Source: Jeotgalibacillus aurantiacus
GTDB taxonomy: Bacteria; Bacillota; Bacilli; Bacillales; Jeotgalibacillaceae
Assembly: GCF_020595125.1 (NCBI RefSeq)
Contig: NZ_JACNMS010000003.1
Coordinates: 124,001-188,000 of the forward strand
Length of the DNA: 64,000 nt
Direction of reading: 5' to 3'
Every line of letters starts with the position of its first letter. The stretch's first letter is position 1. The position numbers were made by a program, and so were the translations under genes. This document shows, piece by piece, positions 53,945-62,441 of this stretch. Under the pieces are notes generated by a model. That model saw nothing but the letters and a program-made list of their open reading frames with translations, was not told the origin of the DNA and searched no databases.

Positions 53945-54358
53945 ATGAAAGACGTAATGCAATTAAATGAATGCTGGACAGATCTTTATTTCATGCTTCA
54001 CTATCAGCATGAAGAAAAGATTTCCCACCAGGCAGTCCGTATTATGCAGCTGCTTGAAAAGTCTGATGAGATTGGGATTAAGGAGATAGCTGCTTTTCTA
54101 GGAGTTTCTCACAATACGGGATCAGAGCATGTGAAACGCCTGATTGATAAAAAATATATAGAAAAATTCAGAAGTAAGCAGGATGAAAGAAGAGTCGTGC
54201 TAGCACTGACGGAAGAGGGAAGGTTTGTCCTGCACCGGAATACCAGTCTGGATGAAGATAAGCTTAAGATACTTTTAGAGTCATTATCTGAAAAAGAGCG
54301 GAAATCGGTCTTAGGTGCATTTGCTCTTTTGAGTGACAAGGCGAAGTCATGTTTTTAG
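53945..54358 (+). CDS. MarR-family transcriptional regulator
   Basis: 137 residues. Winged helix-turn-helix EIGIKEIAAFLGVSHNTGSE HVKRLI (split for length) with the wing KFRSKQDERRVVLALTEEG, in a MarR dimer fold. The start MKDVMQLNECWTDL follows AGAGGTG. It overlaps the DUF3147 gene by ten bases, so the two are cotranscribed and it may respond to a compound handled by that membrane protein. A large palindrome lies directly upstream. Confidence 0.9.
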   Translation: MKDVMQLNECWTDLYFMLHYQHEEKISHQAVRIMQLLEKSDEIGIKEIAAFLGVSHNTGSEHVKRLIDKKYIEKFRSKQDERRVVLALTEEGRFVLHRNTSLDEDKLKILLESLSEKERKSVLGAFALLSDKAKSCF

Positions 54359-54687
54359 TCGTTAAAATAATCGTGTCGGCTGTCATCATTGCTGTGGTGA
54401 CGGAGATCGCACGGCGTTTCCCGACCTATGGAGGGATCATTGCTGCTCTGCCGCTCGTCAGCTTACTTAGTATTTTCTGGCTGTATGTGCAGGGAACCGA
54501 GAAAGCAGAGCTCAGTAAATTTGCGCTTGGCGTTTTGTGGGGCTTTCCGGCAACAGCCGTTTTGCTGCTAATTGTATTTCTGTCCTTAAAATATTCGCTG
54601 AACCTCTTTGTAGGACTCGGTCTTGGAGTAAGCGGCTGGATGATCTTTCTGGTGTTACAGGAGAAGATTGTCCGGGGATGGATTTAA
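54349..54687 (+). CDS. DUF3147 membrane protein
   Basis: 112 residues with three or four membrane helices (VVKIIVSAVIIAVVTEIAR, YGGIIAALPLVSLLSIFWL, KFALGVLWGFPATAVLLLIV, LFVGLGLGVSGWMIFLVLQE). Matches DUF3147, function unknown. It overlaps the MarR gene. A terminator follows. Confidence 0.85.
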   Translation: MFLVVKIIVSAVIIAVVTEIARRFPTYGGIIAALPLVSLLSIFWLYVQGTEKAELSKFALGVLWGFPATAVLLLIVFLSLKYSLNLFVGLGLGVSGWMIFLVLQEKIVRGWI

Positions 54688-54702
54688 AATTATGTGTGAT
54701 GA

Positions 54703-54733
54703 GAAAAAGCTCCGGCGATGCCGGAGCTTTTTC
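54703..54733 (+). terminator. Terminator after MarR/DUF3147
   Basis: AAAAGCTCCGGC / GCCGGAGCTTTT stem with three-base loop and T run. Confidence 0.9.
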
Positions 54734-54799
54734 AAAGGTTATTAAATTTAAAAACGTGACAGGTCATTCTTCAGATTTTAGATTAGCGTAACTGTTTTT

Positions 54800-54967
54800 A
54801 TGTCGCTAGCAAGCTCATTTCTGTCGATAGGCAGGCTGTTTCTGTCGATCGAGACTCTCGACGGGATAGATTTGTTGTTAGCGCAGGATTTAATGTTGAT
54901 AGACCTCTAATTGATGTCGTTAACTCTCCCATATCTGTTGATAGCATCAAAATTTTTGTCGATAGAC
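54800..54967 (+). repeat. Family C phased array on the plus strand (copy C5)
   Basis: TGTCGATAG-type boxes with the G at 54802, 54823, 54844, 54874, 54895, 54916, 54937 and 54958, giving spacings 21, 21, 30, 21, 21, 21, 21. Same plan as family A with one leading box missing or decayed. It begins 67 bases after a terminator. Confidence 0.9.
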
Positions 54968-54994
54968 CATCCGGTTGCATTCGACAATATTCGG

Positions 54995-55011
54995 GAGGTG
55001 CCTGGCACCTC
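54995..55011. repeat. 17-bp perfect palindrome GAGGTGCC-T-GGCACCTC
   Basis: Eight-base arms with a one-base centre, followed by several CACCTC repeats. It lies between array C5 and the adaptor gene. It could be a short hairpin or protein site. The remaining bases to 55107 are leader. Confidence 0.6.
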
Positions 55012-55107
55012 AAAGAACCTCAAAACCACCTCAAAACCCCCACCCGTTCATAGTTCGTTCATAACTATCCACTATTCTATCTTCATCAACCAAAAGGAGG
55101 ACGTAAA

Positions 55108-55977
55108 ATGTCTAAAAACAAACGTAAAAAAAGAGGATGGATGATTGGGGGAGTTGTGGCTGTGGCGGCGATTGCGATTGCGGGTCCGCTTTTTGCAGCT
55201 GAGGATCAGGGTGTGCAGAAGACGGAGGAGGTTCTTGAGGAGACGATTACTACTTATAATTATTTTTCGGGTAGCCTGAGTCCTGAGGAGCGGACGATGG
55301 TGAGAGCGGAGCAGATGGATACGCTGACGATTGTGGTGGAGGAAGATCAGGAGGTTTCTGAGGGTGATGTGCTGGCGGAAGGCGCTCAATCTTCTATTAC
55401 TGCTCCACAGGAAGGGACGGTTCAAAGTATTCAGGCAGCGGATGGACCGGTTACACAAGGTGCTCCTTTGATGGAGATTGTTAATTATCAATCACTGCAG
55501 GCAGTTATCCAAATTGATGAAGCTGACATTGGTTCTGTTTCAGAAGGGGATGAAGTGACCATTAAAGTGCTGTCGATGAATGAAGACATAACTGGAACCA
55601 TCACTTCTATTTCCAACGAAGCATCATCTAACGAAACACCAAGTGCGCGTGCTTATTTTACAGCTGAAGTAGAGCTGGAGATCACTGATGGGATGCGAGC
55701 GGGAATGACGGTTGAAGCAATGACGGTGAGAGATGAGGCGGTTCAGGTACCAACACTTTCTCTGGATGGCATTGAGTATGACGATCAGGATCAGCCGTTT
55801 GTCTGGATTGAAAACGGAGAGGGTGATCTGGAAAAGCGGTTTGTGGAAACCGGTTTAACGGATGGCAAACGCATTGAAATCACAGATGGCCTTACAACGG
55901 GTGATCTTATTGTGATGGAAGAAACGTCTGCTGTCGGAGGCTTTGCACCGCCAATGATGGGAGGCGGAGGGCAATGA
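55108..55977 (+). CDS. Membrane-fusion adaptor of an ABC exporter (MacA/YknX-like)
   Basis: 289 residues. N-terminal membrane anchor (WMIGGVVAVAAIAIAGPLF). The two lipoyl half-motifs (VVEEDQEVSEGDVLAEG and SSITAPQEGTVQSIQAADG) are nearly adjacent, so the long coiled-coil hairpin of Gram-negative adaptors is missing. Then comes a beta-barrel (IDEADIGSVSEGDEVTIKV) and a C-terminal domain ending in a Gly/Met/Pro tail. Links the ATPase-permease pair to the outside. The start lies after AAAAGGAGG. It overlaps the next gene by four bases. Confidence 0.88.
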   Translation: MSKNKRKKRGWMIGGVVAVAAIAIAGPLFAAEDQGVQKTEEVLEETITTYNYFSGSLSPEERTMVRAEQMDTLTIVVEEDQEVSEGDVLAEGAQSSITAPQEGTVQSIQAADGPVTQGAPLMEIVNYQSLQAVIQIDEADIGSVSEGDEVTIKVLSMNEDITGTITSISNEASSNETPSARAYFTAEVELEITDGMRAGMTVEAMTVRDEAVQVPTLSLDGIEYDDQDQPFVWIENGEGDLEKRFVETGLTDGKRIEITDGLTTGDLIVMEETSAVGGFAPPMMGGGGQ

Positions 55978-56663
55978 GCGCCATCGTCGAAATGAATAGA
56001 CTGACGAAAACCTATCGTCTTGGTGAGGAGACACAAACCGTTTTATCTTCTATTGATCTCGAGATTTATAAAGGAGATTTTATCTCGGTCCTCGGTCCTT
56101 CCGGATCAGGAAAGTCCACGCTGATGAATATGATCGGCTGTCTCGATACGCCAAGCTCGGGTGAGTATAAAATCAGTAATCAAAGTGTTTCTGAAATGAC
56201 GGAAGGAGACCTTGCGTTACTGAGAAATAAAGAAATCGGATTTGTCTTTCAGCAATTTCAGCTATTACCGAGATTGTCGATTTTGGAAAATGTGGAGCTT
56301 CCGTTGATTTACGCTAAAGTTTCAAAAAAGGAGCGTAGACAACGGGCAGCTGAACTGCTCAAAAAGGTAGGACTTGGTGATAAGCTGAGGTATCGGCCTA
56401 ATCAGCTATCAGGCGGTCAGCAGCAGCGTGTAGCGATTGCGCGTGCGCTTGTGACGAACCCGGCGATTCTGCTTGCAGACGAACCAACCGGAGCGCTGGA
56501 TCAGAAGACAGGTAAGCAGATTATGGATCTTTTTGTTCAGCTTCATCGGGAGGGAAAGACCATTGTGATGATCACACATGATGAAAAGGTTGCCCGTTAC
56601 GGCAGCAGGATCATTCACCTGCTTGATGGAGAAATACGTGAGGAGGCTGTTGTCCATGTTTAG
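55974..56663 (+). CDS. ABC transporter ATPase (MacB/YknY-like)
   Basis: 229 residues. Walker A GPSGSGKST near residue 42, signature LSGGQQQRVAIARAL, Walker B ILLADEPTGALD, and H-loop MITHDEK. Powers export by the permease encoded next, whose start overlaps by eight bases. Related to LolD, MacB-N and YknY ATPases. Confidence 0.94.
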   Translation: MSAIVEMNRLTKTYRLGEETQTVLSSIDLEIYKGDFISVLGPSGSGKSTLMNMIGCLDTPSSGEYKISNQSVSEMTEGDLALLRNKEIGFVFQQFQLLPRLSILENVELPLIYAKVSKKERRQRAAELLKKVGLGDKLRYRPNQLSGGQQQRVAIARALVTNPAILLADEPTGALDQKTGKQIMDLFVQLHREGKTIVMITHDEKVARYGSRIIHLLDGEIREEAVVHV

Positions 56664-57819
56664 AGAAAATATCAGAATGGCATGGCTGAATATCGCGGCA
56701 AATCGAATGCGATCGTTTCTAACGATGCTCGGGATCGTGATTGGTGTTGGCGCCATTATTGCCCTCATGACAATCGTAAATGGGGCAACAGAATCGATCA
56801 ATGAAGAGGTATCTACATTCGGTGCTGATCGCGTGAGTCTTCAAATTCAGGGCACTAAACAAAAAGCAGGATTGAGCGCAAGTGAAGTAGAAGAATTAAA
56901 CGGAATGGATGCCATTAAAGGTGTGTCCCCTGCGGTAAATGGACTCGTAAACAGTACACTCTCCGATGAACAGGTTCAGCTTTCAGGGAGAAGCGAGGTT
57001 TACTTTAATCAGACACCTGATGCGTTAGAAGCGGGAAGAGGTATAACAATAGCAGACGTTGAACAGGAAACACCTGTCGTGATCATTGGATCAACCGTTG
57101 CGAAAGAATGGTTTCCTGCAGAAAATCCACTGAATCAGTCGATCGAGCTTAATGGACGTACGTTTACCGTAGTAGGCGTACTGGCACCTTCAAGCAGTTT
57201 TTCAGTGACATCTGTAAATGACGTTGTCATGACGCCTTATACAACTGCACAACGAGTACTGGGTGTGACATCAGTCAACCAGGCGGATTTGTATATGGAA
57301 ACGGGTGCAGATGCGAATAACATTGTAGACGAAACAACATTTTTGCTAAAAAAAGCATTTAATCAAAGAGAAGATGTCTTTGCGGTAACGAATTTTGAGG
57401 ATGCACTTGCTTCAATTGATCAGATCAACGCCATGTTATCGATGCTGCTGGTAGGGATTGCATCCATTTCTCTGCTGGTGGGCGGAATCGGGATTATGAA
57501 TATGATGCTGGTATCCGTAACAGAGAGAACGAGTGAAATCGGGCTCAGAAAAGCACTTGGTGCATCACCGCGATCGATTCAGCTGCAATTCTTACTGGAA
57601 TCAACGTTTTTATCTTTACTTGGTGGTGCGATTGGCATTGTTTTTGGAGCGGGACTTGCTTATCTTGTCTGTCTGGCGATGGGAATCGGTTTTACATTAT
57701 CCGGCACAGCTCTTTTGTTGTCAGTCGGATTCTCAGTAGGGATTGGTGTCATTTTCGGATTCATTCCTGCAAGAAGAGCTTCCCGATTGAATCCAATTGA
57801 GGCTTTACGGAGCGTATAG
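56656..57819 (+). CDS. ABC transporter permease (MacB/YknZ-like)
   Basis: 387 residues. N-terminal helix near 17-40 (LGIVIGVGAIIALMT), a large outer MacB periplasmic-core domain, then FtsX-type helices (GGIGIMNMMLVSVTERTSEIG, LLESTFLSLLGGAIGIVFG, SVGFSVGIGVIFGFIPARRA). Exports an unknown peptide or hydrophobic compound in mechanotransduction style. ATG chosen at 56656 after GAGGAGG; longer frames run into the ATPase gene. Confidence 0.93.
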   Translation: MFRENIRMAWLNIAANRMRSFLTMLGIVIGVGAIIALMTIVNGATESINEEVSTFGADRVSLQIQGTKQKAGLSASEVEELNGMDAIKGVSPAVNGLVNSTLSDEQVQLSGRSEVYFNQTPDALEAGRGITIADVEQETPVVIIGSTVAKEWFPAENPLNQSIELNGRTFTVVGVLAPSSSFSVTSVNDVVMTPYTTAQRVLGVTSVNQADLYMETGADANNIVDETTFLLKKAFNQREDVFAVTNFEDALASIDQINAMLSMLLVGIASISLLVGGIGIMNMMLVSVTERTSEIGLRKALGASPRSIQLQFLLESTFLSLLGGAIGIVFGAGLAYLVCLAMGIGFTLSGTALLLSVGFSVGIGVIFGFIPARRASRLNPIEALRSV

Positions 57820-57830
57820 GAGGGAACAAA

Positions 57831-58502
57831 ATGGTCCGGATCTTGATCGTAGAGGATGATGAAGGACTACGGTATTACTTGAAAGAAGGACTGAGTCAGG
57901 CGGGATATCGTGTGTTCGAGGCTGAAGACGGCCGGGATGCAATGGACCTGCTTGATCAGCAGGCAATCGATTTAATGATTACGGATGTGATGATGCCGAA
58001 TCTCGATGGCGTAACCCTGACGTCTGAGCTGAGGGAGGTTTATCATTTCCCCATCTTAATGCTGACGGCACTTGAATCGCTAGATGATAAGAAAAAAGGT
58101 TTTTTATCCGGAGCGGATGATTACTTGGTGAAGCCGGTCGAGCTTGAAGAGCTGTTACTCAGGGTGAACGCGTTGTTGCGAAGATCTAACATCGCAAAAG
58201 AAAAAAGAATTGTCTTCGGTCAGATCGTCATAGATGAAAGTGCCAGGGTGGTGATGAATGGATCGGAAAAAATTGATCTGCCTTTGAAAGAGTTCGACAT
58301 TCTATTTAAACTGGCATCGAATCCGAAGAAAATCTTTACTCGACAGCAGTTGATGGATGACATTTGGGGCTATGAAGCTGAAAGTGATCTCCGAACGATT
58401 GATGTGCATATTAAGCGGATCCGAAAACGTCTTGAACATGTAAAAGACATTGAGCTTACAACGGTTTGGGGACTGGGATACAGGCTGGAGGTTCAGAAAT
58501 GA
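57831..58502 (+). CDS. Response regulator, OmpR family
   Basis: 223 residues. Receiver Asp in LMITDVMMPNLDG and Lys in DDYLVKPVELEEL, winged helix with LPLKEFDILFKLASNPKKIF. The start MVRILIVEDDEG follows AGGAGGG. Part of the adaptor-ATPase-permease-regulator-kinase operon, overlapping the kinase start by four bases (ATGA). Likely controls its own exporter operon. Confidence 0.95.
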   Translation: MVRILIVEDDEGLRYYLKEGLSQAGYRVFEAEDGRDAMDLLDQQAIDLMITDVMMPNLDGVTLTSELREVYHFPILMLTALESLDDKKKGFLSGADDYLVKPVELEELLLRVNALLRRSNIAKEKRIVFGQIVIDESARVVMNGSEKIDLPLKEFDILFKLASNPKKIFTRQQLMDDIWGYEAESDLRTIDVHIKRIRKRLEHVKDIELTTVWGLGYRLEVQK

Positions 58503-59845
58503 AGCGCTTTTTTCATACCATTTACGGGCGTTTCCTTGTTATATTTATCGGTCTTTTATTAATTCCGATGATGATTTCATTTGCAGTGTTGTTTACTGTT
58601 CAGCTCGGGCAAATCAGAGAGGACGTAACCGCACAGATCAAGGATCAGGCGGAGGTTGTTCAAACGCTTATTGCATCAGATACCTTTACAAAAGAAGAAG
58701 CGCTTGATCTGGTCGTCAGTGATCTGCTGATTGCAGAGGTCTACTCTTCCGCTGCTGAGTGGAGAAATTCAGATACGGCAGTCTACACAGAGCAGACCAT
58801 TGAGCAATTGACAGATGGGGAAGTCGTTACAGGCGTTCTAACTGACTTCAGAGAGCTTCCTTATGCAGCCTTCGAGCAAAACGGGGCAATCTATATGATT
58901 ACGCCTGATCTGAACAACAATCAAATTACACAGTTTCGGGAAATGACGATATACAGCTTTTTAGGAGTGGCTGTTGTGGGCTCCATCCTTCTATTATTTG
59001 CGATCTCATTCCTGACTAAAAGGCTGAAGCGGATCAGTCAGGCCTCCAGACAGGTTTACGAGGGGAACTATTCTGTGCGGATTGAAGATAAGGGAAATGA
59101 TGAAATCGGTGATCTGGCACGTCAATTTAACCAGATGGCGAAAGAGCTTGAATCAAATGAATACCTGAACAAAGAATTGTCAGCGACCATGGCGCATGAA
59201 TTTAAAACGCCTGTTTCGTCCATGATCGGTTTTGCTGCCCTTTTAAAGAAGAAGGACTTACCTGAGCATAAACGTCTCGAATATGCCTCTGTCATTGAAC
59301 GTGAAGCAAGAAGACTGGCGAATCTATCTTCTACGCTGTTGAAGTTGTCTACCTTCGATCATCAGCTCATTCGTCTGGAGAAAGAATCATATTCACTTGA
59401 TGAGCAGGTCAGAGAATGCTTGCTGACGCTGCAGCCGCAGTGGGAGGAAAAGGAACTTCAGATGAACATTGAGCTGGAGGAAATAACGCTGATGGCTGAT
59501 CAGGAGCTGATGTCCCAGGTCTGGTTAAACATCATGAAAAACGCGATTGAGCACTCTGATCATGGAGGAGAGTTGGCCGTTACACTGTCTCATAAACCGG
59601 GTGAAATCCGGATCATGATAAAGGATCAGGGAAAGGGGATTGAACCTGAGCATATAGGCCGGATCTTTGACCGCTTCTACCAGGCTGATCAGACGAGACA
59701 TTCATCAGGTACAGGACTCGGACTGACCCTCGTGAAAAGGATTGTGGAGCTTCATAACGGACGTGTTGCCGTCGAGAGTAAGCCGGGAGAGGGCGCTTTA
59801 TTTACCGTTACTCTTCCTCGCCATGACAGTTCCCAGCGCCTTTAA
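58499..59845 (+). CDS. Sensor histidine kinase
   Basis: 448 residues. Membrane helices near 12-35 and 155-178 with a moderate outer domain, a HAMP linker with GNYSVRIEDKGNDEIGDL, HisKA with LSATMAHEFKTPVSSMIGFA (phospho-His near 230) and ATPase domain ending SGTGLGLTLVKRIVELH. The ATG at 58499 after GGAGG is chosen over a longer frame inside the regulator. Kinase of the exporter operon; cue perhaps the exported compound. Confidence 0.94.
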   Translation: MKRFFHTIYGRFLVIFIGLLLIPMMISFAVLFTVQLGQIREDVTAQIKDQAEVVQTLIASDTFTKEEALDLVVSDLLIAEVYSSAAEWRNSDTAVYTEQTIEQLTDGEVVTGVLTDFRELPYAAFEQNGAIYMITPDLNNNQITQFREMTIYSFLGVAVVGSILLLFAISFLTKRLKRISQASRQVYEGNYSVRIEDKGNDEIGDLARQFNQMAKELESNEYLNKELSATMAHEFKTPVSSMIGFAALLKKKDLPEHKRLEYASVIEREARRLANLSSTLLKLSTFDHQLIRLEKESYSLDEQVRECLLTLQPQWEEKELQMNIELEEITLMADQELMSQVWLNIMKNAIEHSDHGGELAVTLSHKPGEIRIMIKDQGKGIEPEHIGRIFDRFYQADQTRHSSGTGLGLTLVKRIVELHNGRVAVESKPGEGALFTVTLPRHDSSQRL

Positions 59846-59910
59846 AATCGTACCGAATCAGTCTACTGCGCTAAAATAAGATTGGATACGATGGCAAAGG
59901 AGGCTTTACG

Positions 59911-60384
59911 ATGTCTGTGTATGATTTTATTGTAGATAAACCAAACGGTGAATCGACGAGTCTGAAGGAGTATAGAGGAAAGCCGATGCTGATTGTGAAT
60001 ACGGCAAGTAAGTGCGGACTGACACCACAGTTTGAAGGGCTTCAGAAGCTGCATGAAACGTATCACAGTGAAGGTTTGCAGATTCTCGGGTTTCCATGCG
60101 ACCAGTTTAATAATCAGGAATTCGAAAATATTGAAGAAACAACAGAATTTTGCCAGGTGAACTATGGCGTGACATTCCCGATTTTTGCGAAGGTGAATGT
60201 GAACGGCAATGATGCCCATCCTTTATTTGATTATTTAAAGGATCGTCAAAAGGGACTTCTCTCAAAGGACATCAAGTGGAACTTCACCAAATTCCTTGTA
60301 GATCGTGAAGGCAACGTTGTGAAGCGCTTTGCCCCGACTACGACACCTGACAAAATCGAAGATGAGATTCGTTCAGTCTTATAA
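59911..60384 (+). CDS. bsaA: Glutathione-peroxidase-like thiol peroxidase (BsaA)
   Basis: 157 residues. Peroxidatic cysteine in NTASKCGLTPQFEGL near residue 36, GFPCDQFNNQEF near 65, and KWNFTKFLVDREGNV near 133, the three GPx blocks. Uses thioredoxin or bacillithiol rather than glutathione, by analogy. Cytoplasmic defence against peroxides. The start follows AAAGGAGGC. A terminator follows. Confidence 0.93.
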   Translation: MSVYDFIVDKPNGESTSLKEYRGKPMLIVNTASKCGLTPQFEGLQKLHETYHSEGLQILGFPCDQFNNQEFENIEETTEFCQVNYGVTFPIFAKVNVNGNDAHPLFDYLKDRQKGLLSKDIKWNFTKFLVDREGNVVKRFAPTTTPDKIEDEIRSVL

Positions 60385-60389
60385 TGCAA

Positions 60390-60422
60390 GAAAACTCCGG
60401 ACTCAATGTTCGGAGTTTTTTT
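60390..60422. terminator. Bidirectional terminator after bsaA
   Basis: AAACTCCGGA / TTCGGAGTTT stem with T run, between convergent genes. Confidence 0.8.
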
Positions 60423-60693
60423 AACCTCCTAAAATAAATGAAAGCTCTAAAGCAATGAAGATAAAACTGATGATCAGTGTGAGAATAGGAAAAATCCTCC
60501 TTTTACCTTTCTCTTTTACGGATCCAAGTATGCCGAAAATAAGTCCAAGCAGACCGGTGAATGGCGTCATGATTATGAAGTACACAATGGCGCCAAAGGG
60601 GTTTTCAAATGTAAACAGTGCCAGAAAGAGAAACTGCGCGATTAAAATAAAGAAAAGTACAGCTGCAACCTTGCCGGATCGTGAAGCGGGCAT
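60421..60693 (-). CDS. Small membrane protein, unknown
   Basis: 90 residues with about three helices (VLFFILIAQFLFLALFTF, IVYFIIMTPFTGLLGLIFG, PILTLIISFIFIALELSFIL). The start MPASRSGKVA lies after GGGAGGG. Between bsaA and the DUF1801 gene, minus strand. Function unknown; similar in style to DUF4190 proteins but without the full motif. Confidence 0.75.
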   Translation of the reverse strand: MPASRSGKVAAVLFFILIAQFLFLALFTFENPFGAIVYFIIMTPFTGLLGLIFGILGSVKEKGKRRIFPILTLIISFIFIALELSFILGG

Positions 60694-60801
60694 GGTCCGA
60701 TCCCTCCCATCATTTACATAAGGGTAACATGTTCAGGACAGTAATAGGAATAAAATTGAAAGTAATGTAAAATGATATTATACGTGAAAAGGAGGCGATG
60801 C

Positions 60802-61236
60802 ATGATGGCTTATGAGCTGAAAACGAAAGAGCATGATGGGGATGTTTTTGCATTTATTGAAGCAGTGGATTCTCTGAAAAAAAGAGAGGACGCCTACCGG
60901 CTGCTTGATCTTTTCACTGAAACATCCGGTTATCCGGCAAAAATGTGGGGACCGAGTATGATTGGCTTTGGATCGTATCATTACAAATATGAGTCCGGTC
61001 ATGAAGGGGACATGTTTTTAGTTGGATTCTCTCCAAGAAAAGCGAAAATCAGCCTTTACTTTGCAACGGGAGATCCTGATCGCACAGCGCTTCTGGAACG
61101 CTTCGGGAAGCATACGACGGGGAAAGCATGTGTGTATATCAATAAGCTGGATGATGTGGATGAAGACGTGCTAAAGGAGCTCATTTCGCAATCGATCACC
61201 TTTTTACAAAAAACGTATCCGGAGGGAACGAAATGA
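60802..61236 (+). CDS. DUF1801 protein (YdhG-like)
   Basis: 144 residues. GYPAKMWGPSMIGFGSYHY and FSPRKAKISLYFATGDP with KACVYINKLDDVDEDVLKE match DUF1801, a small fold found in YdhG-type proteins, function uncertain. The start is set at the ATG after AAAGGAGG; a frame from 60772 begins far before the site. It overlaps the RDD gene by four bases. Confidence 0.87.
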   Translation: MMAYELKTKEHDGDVFAFIEAVDSLKKREDAYRLLDLFTETSGYPAKMWGPSMIGFGSYHYKYESGHEGDMFLVGFSPRKAKISLYFATGDPDRTALLERFGKHTTGKACVYINKLDDVDEDVLKELISQSITFLQKTYPEGTK

Positions 61237-61622
61237 AGGATTTAACGAAAAAGCGTGCAAAAGCCATCATGATTGATTTTGCCGTTTCTACAGTTGCCAC
61301 CCTTGCCATCGAGCAGCTGCTCCGCAGAAAAATCAAAAACGAGGCTTTTCATGCACTTGTGACGCCAACTGCTGTCATGTATGCGCTCGAAATCGCCCAG
61401 CTTAAAAAGTCCGGTCAGACACTCGGTTACAAAAAGATGGGTCTCGTGCTTCAAAACGAAGATGGGACATTGCCAACTTCTGAGCAGCTGTTAAAGCGCG
61501 TAGCCTATCGGGATACGGTTGGCACCATCTCGTATTTAAAGGACCGCGAAGCATTTGAAGGAGCAGATGGCTCAGTGATGCCTCACGACCGGTTTAGTGG
61601 ACTGGTAGTGCGGGACAAATAA
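61233..61622 (+). CDS. RDD-family protein
   Basis: 129 residues. Two hydrophobic stretches (about 12-28 and a weaker one about 42-55) and the RDD-type core LKKSGQTLGYKKMGLVLQNE, then LKRVAYRDTVGTISYLKDRE. RDD proteins are small membrane proteins of poorly known role, sometimes ion exchangers. Coupled to the DUF1801 gene by ATGA. Confidence 0.75.
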   Translation: MKDLTKKRAKAIMIDFAVSTVATLAIEQLLRRKIKNEAFHALVTPTAVMYALEIAQLKKSGQTLGYKKMGLVLQNEDGTLPTSEQLLKRVAYRDTVGTISYLKDREAFEGADGSVMPHDRFSGLVVRDK

Positions 61623-61715
61623 CGTCTCATTTACATAACAATCTCATAACAGCTTCACAAATACTGTTTGTATCATAACCTCCCGGGGAATCTGTATTCT
61701 TTAGGAGGTCTTTTT

Positions 61716-62420
61716 ATGTCGAAATTTAAAATGTTGTCTCTTGTAGCCCTTATTTTAGCGGCGGCAGGAGGCGTTTACTGGTATACTGATAAAACGATTC
61801 AACCGCAATCCGGGCGTGAGATGGTCGCGCTGGGGGACTCTTTGACCTATGGTGTAGGTGATCAAACAGGGCAGGGGTATGCAGATGAACTTGAGGAGCG
61901 TTTAAATGAAACCCAATCGTCTCCTTTAACCGTATATAACTATGGGATCCCGGGTCAGCAGACAGACGGCCTTCTTCAGCAGCTGCAGGATGAGGATGTG
62001 AAGGAAACGCTTCGCCATGCAGAATACTTTACGATTTTTATCGGCACCAATGATTTGATTAAAACGAATGGAGGAGACTTATATCCTCTATATGAAGACC
62101 GGATCGAAGCGGGGAAAGCAGATTACAGAAAAAATGTAGAAGAGATTTTATCCATCATCCGTGCGGAAAATCCCGATGCACCCATATTATTTTTGGGGCT
62201 GTTTAATCCGTATCCCGAGTCTGAAGAGATTCAGCAGGTGATCACGGAGTGGAACGGGTTGACGCAGGAAATGCTTGCTGATGACGGGCGAGTCAAATTC
62301 ATCGCAACAGATGGGCTTTTAAAAGAAAAAAGCACCGATTACTTCAGCGATGCACTACACCCTAATAGTAAAGGGTATGAACTAATAACGGATGAAATCA
62401 TCAGAGAGTATGATTTTTAA
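61716..62420 (+). CDS. Secreted SGNH/GDSL hydrolase
   Basis: 234 residues. N-terminal signal anchor (LSLVALILAAAGGVYWYTD), then block I GDSLTYGVGDQTGQGYADE, block III FIGTNDLI, and a C-terminal DALHPNSKGYELI with the catalytic Asp and His. An outer-face esterase or lipase; YpmR/TesA-type. The start lies after AGGAGG. A leader hairpin may cover that site (see findings). Confidence 0.9.
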   Translation: MSKFKMLSLVALILAAAGGVYWYTDKTIQPQSGREMVALGDSLTYGVGDQTGQGYADELEERLNETQSSPLTVYNYGIPGQQTDGLLQQLQDEDVKETLRHAEYFTIFIGTNDLIKTNGGDLYPLYEDRIEAGKADYRKNVEEILSIIRAENPDAPILFLGLFNPYPESEEIQQVITEWNGLTQEMLADDGRVKFIATDGLLKEKSTDYFSDALHPNSKGYELITDEIIREYDF

Positions 62421-62441
62421 TAGAAGGAGCGTGTATGCGCA

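Noticed and set aside
56578-56655. Longer start for the MacB-like permease
   Set aside because: It would lie inside the ATPase gene and add an unrelated stretch; ATG 56656 has its own ribosome site.
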